Assembly (NCBI RefSeq): GCF_902806685.2 | Contig: NC_048547.1 | Span: forward strand, 124,001-188,000 | Source: Maniola hyperantus | Taxonomy: Eukaryota > Arthropoda > Insecta > Lepidoptera > Nymphalidae | Reading direction: 5' to 3' | Length of the DNA stretch: 64,000 bases | In this document: positions 31,655 through 42,160 of the stretch, piece after piece | How the letters are laid out: each line of letters starts with the position of its first letter | Position numbering within the stretch: position 1 is the first letter of the stretch | Translations under genes and position numbers: made by a program | Notes under the pieces: model-generated | Told to the model about the DNA's origin: nothing | What the model saw: the letters and a program-made list of their open reading frames with translations, nothing else | The model's database searches: none

Positions 31655-32425
31655 AGTGGTGTTAGCCTGATGTTAAGATGCCCGCCTCCTATTCGAGGGG
31701 TCGGGGGTCGGGGACACAATCCCGGGCACGTGCCTCTAACTTTGCGGAGGTAATAATATGTGCGTTTTGGTTAAACAATTCAAATATATCCCTTGCTTTC
31801 ACGGTGAAGGAAAACATCGTAAGGAAACCAGCATGCCTGAGAGTTCCCCATAATGTTATGCAATGAACCAAAAGCTTAATTTGCTGTAATCCGCTGAAAC
31901 AGGTCGAATCTGTATGGTGCAACATGCAGCATGCGAAATGCACCGCCCGCCCTCCCACTGCTAAACATGCAGGAAGAAGCAGCCACCAGGCAAACAATAC
32001 GCACCACCACCAATTTTGTAATTTTGCAATTGTACATTGTAAGGTCTACATCTCCTGAGGATGCTCTGGTGTCGCGGCGAAACGTGCGTCGAGTGTGTTT
32101 GGGATTTGTGTGGTGCTGCGTGGTGGTGGTGCGTATTGCTTGTGCGTAGCAGTGGGAGGGCGGGCGGTGCATTTCGCATACTGCATGTTGCACCATACAG
32201 ATTCGACCTGTTTCAGCGGATTACAGTAAATTAAGCTTTTGGTTTATTGCATATCATGGACTAACGCAAAGTAACGCCTGCTCCTATACAATACTCCATA
32301 ATGTTCTCAAAGGTGTGTGAAGTCTGCCAATCTGCACTTGGCCGGCGCGGCGTGGTGCACAGTCAAACATTTCTCATTCTGAGAGGAGACCCGTGCTCAG
32401 TAGTGAGCCAGTGATGGGTTGTTGA
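31655..32425 (+). mobile_element. Main-family SINE interrupted by a foldback element
   Basis: 31655-31857 carries the head (B-box region GGGGACACAATCCCGGG) and half of the body, up to CCCATAATGTT. The body resumes at 32287 with TCCATAATGTTCTCAAAGG and ends GATGGGTTGTTGATGATG. The repeated CCATAATGTT at the break looks like a target-site duplication of about 10 bases. Confidence 0.8.
31858..32286. mobile_element. Foldback DNA element with 105-bp inverted arms
   Basis: 31858-31962 and 32148-32252 are near-perfect inverted copies (left end ATGCAATGAACCAAAAGC). A further arm block (AATACGCACCACCAC) follows after a small indel. The spacer includes CTGAGGATGCTCTGGTG. About 34 bases beyond the right arm (to 32286) are not mirrored on the left. 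A relative lies at 49815-50185. Confidence 0.82.
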
Positions 32426-33048
32426 TGATAATGTATAGGGCGCCAGTAGGTTGCCCTTACAATGTGCACTGTCGTCCGATACAGAAATCGCTAATATTTT
32501 AGTGATGTTATCAAGACACAAAAATATATCTGCGAAATCCTGGGTCGCAATTAAATACGGATTCAGCTTTTTGATATAAAGTAACAGCCTGAATAGCGAC
32601 ACCAAATAAAAAGTTAGTTCACGCGTTAATTAAAATATTGTTTAAACAAAACCACCAAACTCTACCGTCCGTTTCATTTAGATGTTTGTCATAATATTGC
32701 GAGTGGTGGCGAGTGTGCGGCAGATTTCCCGCGAGTGTTTCATACAATGTTAGCCAACATATTTTATTAACTACATTTAACAATATCGGAAAATACGTGA
32801 TGTAATATAAAAAATATATAATCTATATTAATCATGACTAATATTCCCCTTTCCCCTCCGGATTCCCCTGCTTAGGCGGATTTTACATAATATACCTACC
32901 ATGCTTCATGACTACGGGCTACGTTCCATATCCATGTAGGTGATGTAGCACGCGCTACGTCCGTAGCACGTGCTACATCCTACATCACCTACTTATCACA
33001 TTTTACATGCCATTATTCATAGATGGAAGAATTTTTAAATTCTTAGTC
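32426..33048. other. Gene-free stretch with one hairpin
   Basis: 32936-32992 is an imperfect inverted repeat built on GTAGGTGATGTA and TAGCACG/CGTGCTA blocks. Nothing else recognised. Confidence 0.5.
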
Positions 33049-33668
33049 ATCTATATATATAAAATTCAAAGTCCTGACTGACTGACTGACATAGATATCA
33101 ACGCACAGCCTAAACCGCTGGTCCTAAAGGCATAAAATTTGGAGGGTATATTCTTTGTTAAGAGTAAGTATCCACTAAGAAAGGAATTTTCGAAATTCCA
33201 CCCCTAAGTGGGTTAAATGGGGGATGGAAGTTTGTATGAAAGTCGGTCATTTTTCAAGTTTTTTTGCATGAAAATTGGTATTTGGGTTTTCGATCACAAA
33301 TAAAGAAATACGTGTTTCAGGATTTTTGGAAAATTTGCCCGTAAGGGTGGTAAAATAGGGGATGAAAGTTTGTATGTGAAATCAACGCACAGCCTAAACC
33401 GCTGGTCCTAAAAACATGAAATTTGGAGGGTCTATTCTTTGTAAAGAGTAAGTATCCACTAAGAAAGGATTTTTCGAAATTCCACCCCTAAGTGGGTTAA
33501 ATGGGGGATGGAAGTTTGTATGAAAGTCCGTCATTTGTCAAGTTATTTGCATGAAAATTGGTATTTGGGTTTTCGGTCACAAATAAAGAAATACGTGTTT
33601 CAGGATTTTTGGAAAATTTGCCCATAAGGGTGGTAAAATAGGGGATGAAAGTTTGTATGTGAAATCAA
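33049..33668 (+). mobile_element. Helitron-like element with internal duplication
   Basis: The 5' end TCATCTATATATATAAAATT is followed by CTGACTGACTGAC. A block of about 284 bases starting ATCAACGCACAGCC occurs twice in tandem (about 33097-33379 and 33381-33668). The CTAGT-type 3' end is not seen. Confidence 0.6.
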
Positions 33669-34348
33669 CGGTGACCGATCAATTGACAAAAAACAAATGA
33701 CAAAGTTTCATTTCCCAAACAAATTTTGGCAAAATTATGAATCGTTTTATGATCGTTATAAAACTTATGTTTCTACAAATAATTCATTTGATAAAACAAA
33801 TTACCAGACAAATTGTTATTTCATAAAATATCATTTGACAAACAATTGATTTCTTTAATCGTGTTAATTAGTAAAACAACATATCGCACTTTTTTTTTGA
33901 TAAAATGAATTGTTTGATAAAATGAACTGTTTGATAAATACTTTAAGAATTCACCACATCTTTTATATGTCGACCGGGCCGACGGAAGAGACGGCTTACT
34001 ATAATGGGGGGTCTCTTTCCACCCAGAAAAAAGGCTCCGTCGACAGGCCCCGGTCGACGAGAAGAGACCACCACTATGGTCTTATTAACGTCTATATAAT
34101 AACGTGATATATAAACGTCTTATTTCCACTAAACAAAAACTGACAAAACTAAAAAGATACAATATTTCAGCGATTGAAATTTTTGTATTAACTAAACTTC
34201 AATGGAATGCTCCTGCATTCTATTAAAGTTAATATGAATAATTATTATTGTTCTATCAGGTAAGTTGCGAGCGGTGACACTACGAGTGATTATGATTTAT
34301 GCCAATTTGCAAAGTTTGCCGGCGCTCCTCACTCGACTGCATCGTAGC
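33669..34348. other. Gene-free stretch
   Basis: AT-rich with repeated TTTGATAAAA words. A GTCGACCGGGCC / CCCCGGTCGAC inverted pair lies at 33969-34060. No family recognised. Confidence 0.4.
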
Positions 34349-34399
34349 TGGAGAGTGGAGAGTGGAGAGTGGAGAGTGGAGAGTGGAGAGTGGAGAGCG
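34349..34399. repeat. 7-bp minisatellite (GAGAGTG)7
   Basis: Perfect heptamers. Confidence 0.96.
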
Positions 34400-34512
34400 A
34401 GCGCGCAACACTGAGGAGGAACTTGAACGTCTGGAATAATTGTATGTGATGTGTAACATCGATCTATTCGGTCAAGCGATGGGATCACCTCAAGTCCCGA
34501 GTGGCCCGTAGT

Positions 34513-34545
34513 ACTTCCAAAAAGGAGGTGGTTCTCAATTCGGCC
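34513..34545. repeat. Dispersed repeat fragment (AAAAAGGAGGTGGTTCTC)
   Basis: The same block recurs at 36158-36180. It is a familiar short piece of a common lepidopteran repeat. Confidence 0.6.
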
Positions 34546-35029
34546 CGTTTTTTAAACTTTACGTTAATCTTAAACATATCTTTTTTCATAACATGTTATC
34601 AAATGGATACCTTGAACTTTAACTTTTACAAAGTATGTGTTTAGCACGTACTTATTTGTGAATTTGCATCACCGCTTTTCACTTGTTCTGTCAGCTGGAA
34701 AGTGGAGTTGCAATACTCAGTGTGGCCCTCTGACCGCCAGCTCTGCGTCCACCGCGCTCGGCTGCGTACCGGAACGCCGGCCGCACCCGACACAAATTAT
34801 CCGCCTCGCTGAACGGACTCAAGCTAATATTCGCGTCGTTCCCAACGAATTATTGCTCTTTTGAGTGATTTATGTTGAGGGGATTCGGTTGAAAACAACG
34901 TTCAAAAGGATTATTTGTTGAATGAACTTTAGCTGAAAATTCATTTTTGAGGCTTCCATATAATTTTTACTCACAAATAAAAAGCCTTTGATGTTTAAGA
35001 TATTTAAGTTGACATTAATTCTCCAAGAC
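34546..35029. other. Gene-free stretch
   Basis: A 75-residue frame (34637-34864) in a GC-richer patch shows no domain; it is left unannotated. Nothing else recognised. Confidence 0.35.
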
Positions 35030-35210
35030 CTTTTTCTATAAGACCTATCTACCTCCCAAATTTCAAGTCAGCGGGAAGTACCCATTAGGTTTTCTTGACA
35101 GACACGACAGACGGACAGACAGACAAACAGATAGACAACGAAGTGGTCATATGATAAGGGTTCCTTTTTCCTTACGTACGGAACGGACGGGTACGGAACC
35201 CTAAAAGTTG
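35030..35210 (-). mobile_element. GGTTCCGTA-family repeat, truncated
   Basis: Minus strand: AGGGTTCCGTACC end, CAGACAGACAAACAG-type tract, then AAGTCAGCGGGAAGTACC. It matches the longer copy at 39275-39668. Confidence 0.75.
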
Positions 35211-35624
35211 CAAGTTCCAATTTATATTACATTTTTATTTATTTTAACCAGCAAAAATGTTTGAAAAGCTCTTGATAGGTTTCTAAGTATAGAACATCTT
35301 ATCTTGCAGGGTTGGGATAGCTGACGATGATATCCCTTGACAGGGATGAAACGAATACACAATACAATATTGGAGTGTGGGTACAATGGGATAGTGTTGA
35401 GAACTAGTGGGCCGTGTAAGGGAAGGGTCGGAGGCCGGAGCTGACGAGGGCGCCACGTGGGACAGAACAATTTAATCACATCCCTTACTGCCACCAGTAT
35501 CTCTCTGCGATTATGCTCGGTTTACATTATTCTCCAGCAATTATTGGATCCAGCAAGTTTTGATACTCTATATTTATCTATACTTAGAAGAAAGATTTTT
35601 CGTTTTTCAATCCATAATCCTAAT
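35211..35624. other. Gene-free stretch
   Basis: Nothing recognised; the minus-strand frame at 35222-35494 has no recognisable feature. Confidence 0.35.
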
Positions 35625-35840
35625 CCTAGTAAGTAAATAAAATGTGAAAGTGTGGATGTTGGGATATTTGTTACTCAATCACGCTTAAACTACTGAACGG
35701 ATTTGGCTTAGGAATGGAGTTAGATTATTATTAACTGGATTAACACATAGGCTACTTTTTATCCCGGAAAATCAAAGAATTCCCGCGGGATGTTGAAAAA
35801 CGTAAATCGACGCGGACGAAGTCGCGGGCATCAGCTAGTA
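35625..35840 (+). mobile_element. Helitron-like element
   Basis: It contains AATGTGAAAGTGTGGATG, CTTAAACTACTGAACGG and TTTTTATCCCGGAAAATCAA, and ends CGGACGAAGTCGCGGGCATC followed by AGCTAGT. The CTAGT end is the Helitron-type 3' terminus. Confidence 0.7.
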
Positions 35841-36149
35841 ATTTTAATAATTTAACTTTAGCTTATTTTTTGAAAAGAAATTGTACACGTATTTGACAAA
35901 ACTAAATGATCTTGAATTCTTCATCTATTGCATGCAAAAACGAATTCGATGCGTTGCTCCGCTGCCGCGTGAGTCTAGTCCAGCACTGGGCTAGATCAGT
36001 GCTCTATCATGCTACTGGAGCGATGTGAACCGGCCCTTACATCGTATCGCACCATGTATAATAATTTGTAGTGTCTACTCATTCATATACGTCTAAGTAA
36101 AGGTATTGTTATATTGTTTCAATGACCGTAAGTGAATTCTGTTTTTTAA

Positions 36150-36200
36150 CCGACTTTCAAAAAGGAGGTGGTTCTCGATTAAACCCGATTTTTACTTAGT
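36150..36200. repeat. Dispersed repeat fragment (AAAAAGGAGGTGGTTCTC)
   Basis: Second copy of the 34513 fragment, with a longer left part (TTTTTTAACCGACTTTC). Confidence 0.6.
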
Positions 36201-36403
36201 GTACGAGTATGTACTTCGATTTTTCCGGGGTTTGTGGCCCGATTTGCAATTTTTTTTTTAATCATGATAATATATATCGTCTTGTATGTTTTCTGTAAGT
36301 GGTACCGCGGTAGACGCCAGCGCAGCCTGCGGTGGTCGAATGGCGCTACTTGGCCGCACACACCTGAGCATCGCATACATCCTCCCGACTCCGGCACCTC
36401 GTC

Positions 36404-36590
36404 GCGCGTGGCGCGTGGCGCGTGGCGCGTGGCGCGTGGCGCGTGGCGCGTGGCGCGTGGCGCGTGGCGCGTGGCGCGTGGCGCGTGGCGCGTGGCGCGT
36501 GGCGCGTGGCGCGTGGCGCGTGGCGCGTGGCGCGTGGCGCGTGGCGCGTGGCGCGTGGCGCGTGGCGCGTGGCGCGTGGCGCGTGGCGCC
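36404..36590. repeat. 7-bp minisatellite (GCGCGTG)26
   Basis: About 26 perfect heptamers. The stop-free unit leaves all frames open on both strands. Confidence 0.97.
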
Positions 36591-36733
36591 ACACAACATG
36601 TGAATATGGCCGCGAGTAGGAAGTTCACGAATAAGTTCCAACGGTGGTTTTAAGAGACAAAACGTTTCATCGTAAAGAGCTTCTATATAAATTGTTGTGA
36701 TTCATCATTTTGAGAGCTTATAATAATACTCAT

Positions 36734-36877
36734 TATATTTTATAATTTTTATAGTGTTTCACCTACACTTGAAGGAAATTTCTAAATAATTTTAAATACT
36801 GTGTGTGATGTGTATTTAAAATTATTTAGAAATTTCCTTCAAGTGTAGGTGAAACACTATAAAAATTATAAAATATA
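36734..36877. repeat. Perfect 65-bp palindrome
   Basis: 36734-36798 and 36813-36877 are exact inverted copies around a 14-base loop. An arm relative exists at 26237-26310, so the arm is part of a dispersed family. Confidence 0.95.
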
Positions 36878-37040
36878 GTAAAAAGCAAGTATGTCATTTC
36901 TCGTTCAAAGAGCTGCATTGTAATATGGGCCTTTGAAAGTAGTTTCGATAACTGCAAAAAGATGTCGCTACTAGATGGCAGAAACAGTCGCTTCAGTACT
37001 GAGTGAGCATACACATTACAAATTTCGTCACTAGCATTAA

Positions 37041-37114
37041 GCGGGCTTTAGCTTAGTGGTTAGAGCGTCGGGCGCGATCCCAGGAGACGCGGGTTCGATT
37101 CCTGCCGGTTCGCA
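37041..37114 (+). mobile_element. tRNA-like sequence, probably a SINE head
   Basis: The acceptor ends (GCGGGCT with GGTTCGC) pair with wobbles, the T arm (GCGGGTTCGATTCCTGC) pairs, and an A-box-like TTAGTGG is present. The anticodon stem has a mismatch and position 33 is not U, so a working tRNA is unlikely. Its right flank repeats 27 bases from the loop of the nearby palindrome (36805-36831 and 37121-37147). Confidence 0.5.
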
Positions 37115-37147
37115 ATTTTTGATGTGTATTTAAAATTATTTAGAAAT

Positions 37148-37514
37148 ACTCATTATTATTTTTCTAAAAGACATCTGCATTTTTCTCAGTTTGTAACCTT
37201 TTCAAGGCCAATCCAATGAATTCAACTTCGTGATAGATGATGAGTAAGACAGAATATGCAAAACGCACGAGAGTTTTTTACTTATTGGTTTGCCAACAGT
37301 ATGTCCTAATTAGCCCAAGGAGTATGGCGATTCACTGAATAAATGCTTATGACATCAGTAGATCAGCACTGACGTGATACTGAACAGCAGTTGTGCGTAA
37401 TAAATAGGTACCTACTCGAGTCTATCGAGTAGGAATCGATTATGTTGGGTGTCGTATACGGTGTGTCAGTGTCTAGCAGTGTCTCAACAGTGTCGCAACT
37501 CGCAGTGTATCAGG
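37148..37514. other. Gene-free stretch
   Basis: Nothing recognised. Confidence 0.4.
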
Positions 37515-37594
37515 CGGCGCCGATCCCGCAGGCGATATGTCACGCCGATCCCGCAGGCGATACGTCACGCCGATCCCGCAGGCGATATGTCACG
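37515..37594. repeat. 25-bp tandem repeat, 3 copies
   Basis: Unit GCCGATCCCGCAGGCGATAT then GTCAC, with one T/C change. Confidence 0.92.
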
Positions 37595-37857
37595 CCGCAC
37601 GCGTGCAGATGCTGCTCGCTTGAGATAAACTTCTTACCAAACTACACTTTTAACAGACACTGCACGTCCTTTGTGCGAGATACGGTTAGCTGTATTGATT
37701 GTGTCGCGGGAAATTGCCTCTACTTGAACTAAGCACGTACATATTTCTTGTATTCAAATTCTTTCTATGAATGTGTAACTGCTTCTAGCCTTGCAATTCG
37801 CTTTGTTCGAAGAAAAAGGTGAAGTGAGTCACTTTTAAATACAGAACCCTCAAAAAT

Positions 37858-38077
37858 CGTAAATCTATCTACTTAAATATATAAAAGGATTAACTGACTG
37901 ACTACGCAATGCACAGCTCAAACTAATGGGCGAATCAGGCTGGACATGCAGATAGCTATTATGACGTAGCCATCCGCTATAAAAGGATTTTTGAAAATTC
38001 AATCCCTAAGGGGTGAAATAGGGGTTTAAAGTTTGTGTAGTCCAGGCGGACGAAGCCGTGAGCATAAGCTAGTTAAT
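37858..38077 (+). mobile_element. Helitron-like element, apparently full length
   Basis: Starts TCTATCTACTTAAATATATA then AAAGGATTAACTGACTG, and ends GGCGGACGAAGCCGTGAGC then ATAAGCTAGT. Copies at 44300 and 54605 define the subfamily. Confidence 0.7.
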
Positions 38078-38671
38078 AACAAAAGTTAAAGTAATAAATT
38101 GTTTATTGTATTAGTGTAACTTTACTTATGAACGGAATTGAGATATTGGTGATAAATTAATAAAAATGTCTTAAAAACTAAAGGTACCAGAAATGTGGTC
38201 TGGGTCCACAAACCAAAGACATAGGATTTTCTAGTGCAAAAGCTAGAAAAAGTCTGTCTTCTATTCTTTCCGAGTAGAGATAACATCATCATTTCATTAA
38301 ACAATACATTAAACAAAGGACAGAGCTTGTACCGGTTTCTAACAGAATATTAGCGAGACTTTTTGTCTTTTTTCTAATAGCAGCTAAAATGACGTTGCGC
38401 CTACTCGTCAGCCCGGGGGAAGTTACCGTAGCAGTGAGATGTAGGCCGAGTGGAGCAGCTCGGGCTGAGAGCTGCTGTAAGCCGCTTACAGGATTCCCTC
38501 CGCCGCCGCCGCCGCCGCCGCGTGACATTATCATAATTGTCGGGAATTAAGGAGGCTCGGGAAAATGTTTCATTCAACAGAGGTCGCGGATCTCCAAATA
38601 AGTTTCATTATTAACTTTTAAGTGTCCAAAGTGCTTGTTACGACGAGCGTCTAACCTAACACTCGTATTTA
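38078..38671. other. Gene-free stretch with (CCG)n
   Basis: A (CCG)8-type tract lies at 38497-38521. Nothing else recognised. Confidence 0.5.
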
Positions 38672-38870
38672 GATTTTTTTAAATAACAATAGCGAGAAAC
38701 TGAACAGGCTGGTCACCTGATGTTAAGTGATTACGACCGCTTATGTATATTTGCATGAGCAGAGGAACCGCCAATGCATTGCCAGCCTTTCAGGAATTAT
38801 TTGATTCGCCCCATGTTGAACTCTAGTGGGAACTCCTTCGAAGGGAGTTGGTTCCACAGTTTTTAAATAC
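38672..38870 (-). mobile_element. SINE/LINE body of the GGCGCAGTGG family
   Basis: Minus strand: ATTGGCGGTTCCTCTGCTCA, then ATCACTTAACATCAGGTGAC and an A/T tail. It matches the 3' half of the copy at 48388-48760 and the copy at 59645. Confidence 0.7.
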
Positions 38871-38888
38871 AATATATCAAACATTGCT

Positions 38889-39077
38889 AAAGCGTTGGGA
38901 TTTGGCCTATAGTCTCTGTGGGTAACGCTCTAAATGTCTTGGCTTTCATCTAAAGCGTTGAGATTTGGCCTATAGTCTCTGTGGGTAACGCTCTAAATGT
39001 CTTGGCTTTCATCTAAAGCGTTGAGATTTGGCCTATAGTCTCTGTGGGTAACGCTCTAAATGTCTTGGCTTTCAAAT
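38889..39077. repeat. 63-bp tandem repeat, 3 copies
   Basis: Unit AAAGCGTTGAGATTTGGCC ... AAATGTCTTGGCTTTCATCT. Copies are nearly identical. The array starts right after the preceding SINE body. Confidence 0.95.
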
Positions 39078-39128
39078 GTAAGTTAACAATTATAGAATAC
39101 TATTAAATAAACGAAAGTGTCTGAACTA

Positions 39129-39192
39129 CGAGTAGTCGTTAGTAGAGTAGTCGTTAGTAGAGTAGTCGTTAGTAAAGTAGTCGTTAGTAGAG
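39129..39192. repeat. 15-bp minisatellite, 4 copies
   Basis: Unit AGTCGTTAGTAGAGT. Confidence 0.92.
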
Positions 39193-39274
39193 TCAAATTA
39201 TGAAACATCTTACTTGAATTTGGGCCTTCAAACTCAAATCATTTACTCAAATTGGGTACCATTGTACACTTTTT

Positions 39275-39668
39275 AGGGTTCCGTACTTCAAAAGGAAAAA
39301 CGGAACCCTTATAGGATCACTTTGTCGTCTGTCTGTCTGTCCGTCTGTCTGTCAAGAACATGGTACTTCCCGTTGACCTAGAATCATGAAATTTGGCGGC
39401 AAGGTAGATCTTATAGCTGACATTTGGCGAAAAATCTGAAAACCGTGAACTTAGAGTTCGATCACACAAAAAAAAAATTGTGGTCATGAACTAATAATTA
39501 GTATTTTCAATTTTCGAAGTAAAATAACTATATCAAGTGGGGTATCATATGAAAGGTCTTCACCTGTGCATTCTAAAACAGATTTTTATTTATTTTTATG
39601 CATCATAGTTTTTGAATTACCGTGCAACCCTTAGTGCCCGAGTCTGACTCGCACTTGGCCGGTTTTTT
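39275..39668 (+). mobile_element. GGTTCCGTA-family repeat, longest copy
   Basis: From TTTAGGGTTCCGTACTTC through a (GTCT)n tract, GACCTAGAATCATGAAATTT, ACTATATCAAGTGGGGTATC and TGCATCATAGTTTTTGAATT, to GTCTGACTCGCACTTGGCCG. No coding sequence. The class is unknown to me. Confidence 0.8.
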
Positions 39669-40484
39669 TGTAAGATAATGATGCAATGGTGATAATTACT
39701 TACGTAAACCGAATACTAAACCTACAGTAATATGATTATAACAAGTCTATGTAAACCTACGAAGATTCTACAGCAGTAGTGTATATGGTTCATCTTGTCT
39801 AAAATATACACACATACTCGCCTGAACTTAAAATACTTAGTTTAAAAATCGACTGAGTTGATCTATTTATGTGCAACTTGACTTCATTAAAGATTTATTA
39901 CAAAGTCAACAGCCAGTATATCCCTCGATACTTTTCGTGAAAAATAAGAAAGCCGGGACAGAAACCTGTCACTCGTGAGGCGCAGTGTAGTCAATTAAGT
40001 GCGGGATCAAAGGCTCCTCGCGAAGTCGACGCGTCACGGCGTCAGGCGAGAGGGATGGCCCTCTTGACGGGACTCTTAACTTTTTGCATTAAATAGAACC
40101 TTCTATAGAACTTAAGCTTTATGTTAATCCCTATACCCACATTATAAATGCGAAAGTGTGTTTGTTTGTTGGTTTGTTGGGTTATTGGGTTGATGATGAT
40201 AATGCTTCTTCCCCCGGAAGCGTAGCAGGAGCTACGCGCGGCACGTAGTAGGAGCTACGCACGGCACGTAGCGGTCGCTACGGCGTAGGAGTAGTATCCG
40301 ACGAGCGCGATAAATATACGACGTAATAACATAAATCCCGCCGACGCACGACGCGCGCTTTGAATATGTAACGCGGATCGCTCACGGTGTACCGACTGCT
40401 TCCGGCGCCATTGTTACAGTAATTAATAGCTAGGTACAGCGATGTGCGTACCAAATCCTACTTACGACAAATCAGTGTCATCGC
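39669..40484. other. Mostly gene-free; short repeat pieces
   Basis: 40130-40190 is the 5' part of a Helitron-like element (TATACCCACATTATAAATGC). 40216-40280 holds three copies of a unit of about 24 bases around GTAGTAGGAGCTACGC. Nothing else recognised. Confidence 0.5.
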
Positions 40485-40545
40485 GAGCCCATTACTGAGC
40501 GCTCATTCTCTCAGAATGAGAATGGTTGAGGTCATAGTCATCTAA
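40485..40545 (-). mobile_element. Main-family SINE tail fragment
   Basis: GAGCCCATTACTGAGCGC and TCTCTCAGAATGAGAATGG are the complement of the family tail. Confidence 0.65.
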
Positions 40546-40756
40546 AGCTGATAAGCAGTAAGCAAGTTTTTATATGAGTAAACAGACTAAAGTTTTCCAA
40601 CTTTCGTCATTTAAATTAAGAAAATCGCGCGGTGTTACAGCGTGTCCTTGGTGCCAGTAACAGCTCGCACATTTACATTGTGTTGTGGTGCAATTTTGAC
40701 GAAGTTTAATTACAAGTTGTGGCCGCAAGAGCATTTACCGCGTGGCGTGTACCTAT

Positions 40757-40854
40757 AGTCCGCGACAGGTTGAGATGGCAAGCGGGGTAATAGGTGGGGG
40801 GACGCTCTGCACACTGGGTTCCCTCCCCGATTGGCATCTCGGCCTGTTGCGTAC
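40757..40854. mobile_element. MITE, GCGACAGG family, copy 2
   Basis: GTCCGCGACAGGTTGAGATG on the left and CATCTCGGCCTGTTGCGTAC on the right are inverted with few mismatches. Confidence 0.75.
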
Positions 40855-41569
40855 AATAATACCTAGTGGCAGGAGTGCAGTGCGGAATGTAATCTGTGTT
40901 TAAGTGTAGTCATACGTTAATACACAGAGACCCTCATGTTACTTCTGCGGAAAATGAATTTGATATGTGTCTTAGCATAATGACCTGCAGCTTCGCTCAT
41001 CAACTCCTCTATCATCTGTTTCTAGAGTCGCGATAGCCTCGTGGCTGAAACGTCTAGGGGATAATGTCTTGTTCAATAACACTTTATTTCACTTACATCT
41101 AACGTGAATGAAACAAATATTATTAAATAAGCGTAATATTTGTATGCGCATTGGAATATATTTCAAGAGGTACGCGCTGGAAGGCGTGCGTGAAGCTGCC
41201 TACTCGGATACGAGTATCGGGATTGTGCCTCGCATCTATCCTACTTTGGAAGATATTCCTCGAATGTCGAGCATTTTCAATGCTTTTCTCTCTACTATGT
41301 CGCTTATGGAGAGTACTCGTATATAAAAATTCCGCCCGAATGAATTTAGGCAAAACCGTGCAGTCTTGTCATATTTACCAAGTCGTATAACCTTTCAACT
41401 CGTTAGTACGAGTGGTGACGTGATGAAAACACATACAAGAGGGTCACGGAGGGTCGCCTCACTGGCCGCTGCGTAGCTCACAGCTCTGCAGAGAGACTAT
41501 GCTTTGTATATCAGACTCAACTGCTGTAGCAGCATGTTACAGATTTGTTTTATAAAGCTACTAGATAAT
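40855..41569. other. Gene-free stretch
   Basis: Overlapping short frames at 41108-41390 lie on both strands with no recognised domain. Nothing supported. Confidence 0.35.
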
Positions 41570-41700
41570 GCGTGACTTCATACACGTGGACGCAGGTTTT
41601 TAAAAATCCCGTCGGAATTTTTTATTTTTCCGGGATAAAAGTGGCTTATGTCTATCCCCGGAATGCAAGCTACCTATCGGTACCAAAACCATAAAATTCC
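41570..41700 (-). mobile_element. Helitron-like fragment
   Basis: ACTAGATAATGCGTGACTTC, then AAATCCCGTCGGAATTTTT and TTTCCGGGATAAAAGTGGC. Confidence 0.6.
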
Positions 41701-42103
41701 TCCACGGGCCGCGCGCTGCACACATTCTGTGTTCTGATCAGCACGTTTTTATTTTCGACGACTAAAAAAATTCAATGCAAGAAGATCTGTTCAGTTGAAT
41801 CTAAATTTTATTTGAAAAAGATGAATCTTTTTATTAGATTTTTAGATTATAAACCCTAAACCGATTTTCGAATAGTGTGTGGAACAGCTTTGCAGTTTGC
41901 AGCGATATAACAATAGAAATTATATGTGAATTCTCATAGTTTTCATCGGCAAGTTTAACGGGCGTTATTCTCAGTAATATATTTTTCTGTAAAAAAAATT
42001 AAAGCAGCGAAAACATTCTGAATTCCAACAGTTGCGGTATGTCGCTTGAATATGAATAAAAGAGCAGCTGTGGAGATGTGCAACGATGTCGCGGTTTCCG
42101 CGA

Positions 42104-42160
<57 letters not shown>
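42104..42160. repeat. 7-bp minisatellite (GGTTCGC)8
   Basis: Perfect heptamers within a GC-rich patch. Confidence 0.96.

Noticed and set aside
34637..34864. A small secreted Cys-containing protein
   Set aside because: No clear signal peptide cleavage, domain or repeat of the pattern; length is within chance for a GC-richer patch.
36179..36653. Overlapping frames over the GCGCGTG array
   Set aside because: The heptamer leaves every frame open on both strands.
37041..37114. A functional tRNA gene
   Set aside because: Anticodon-stem mismatch, no U33 and an extra base before the D arm; better explained as a SINE head.
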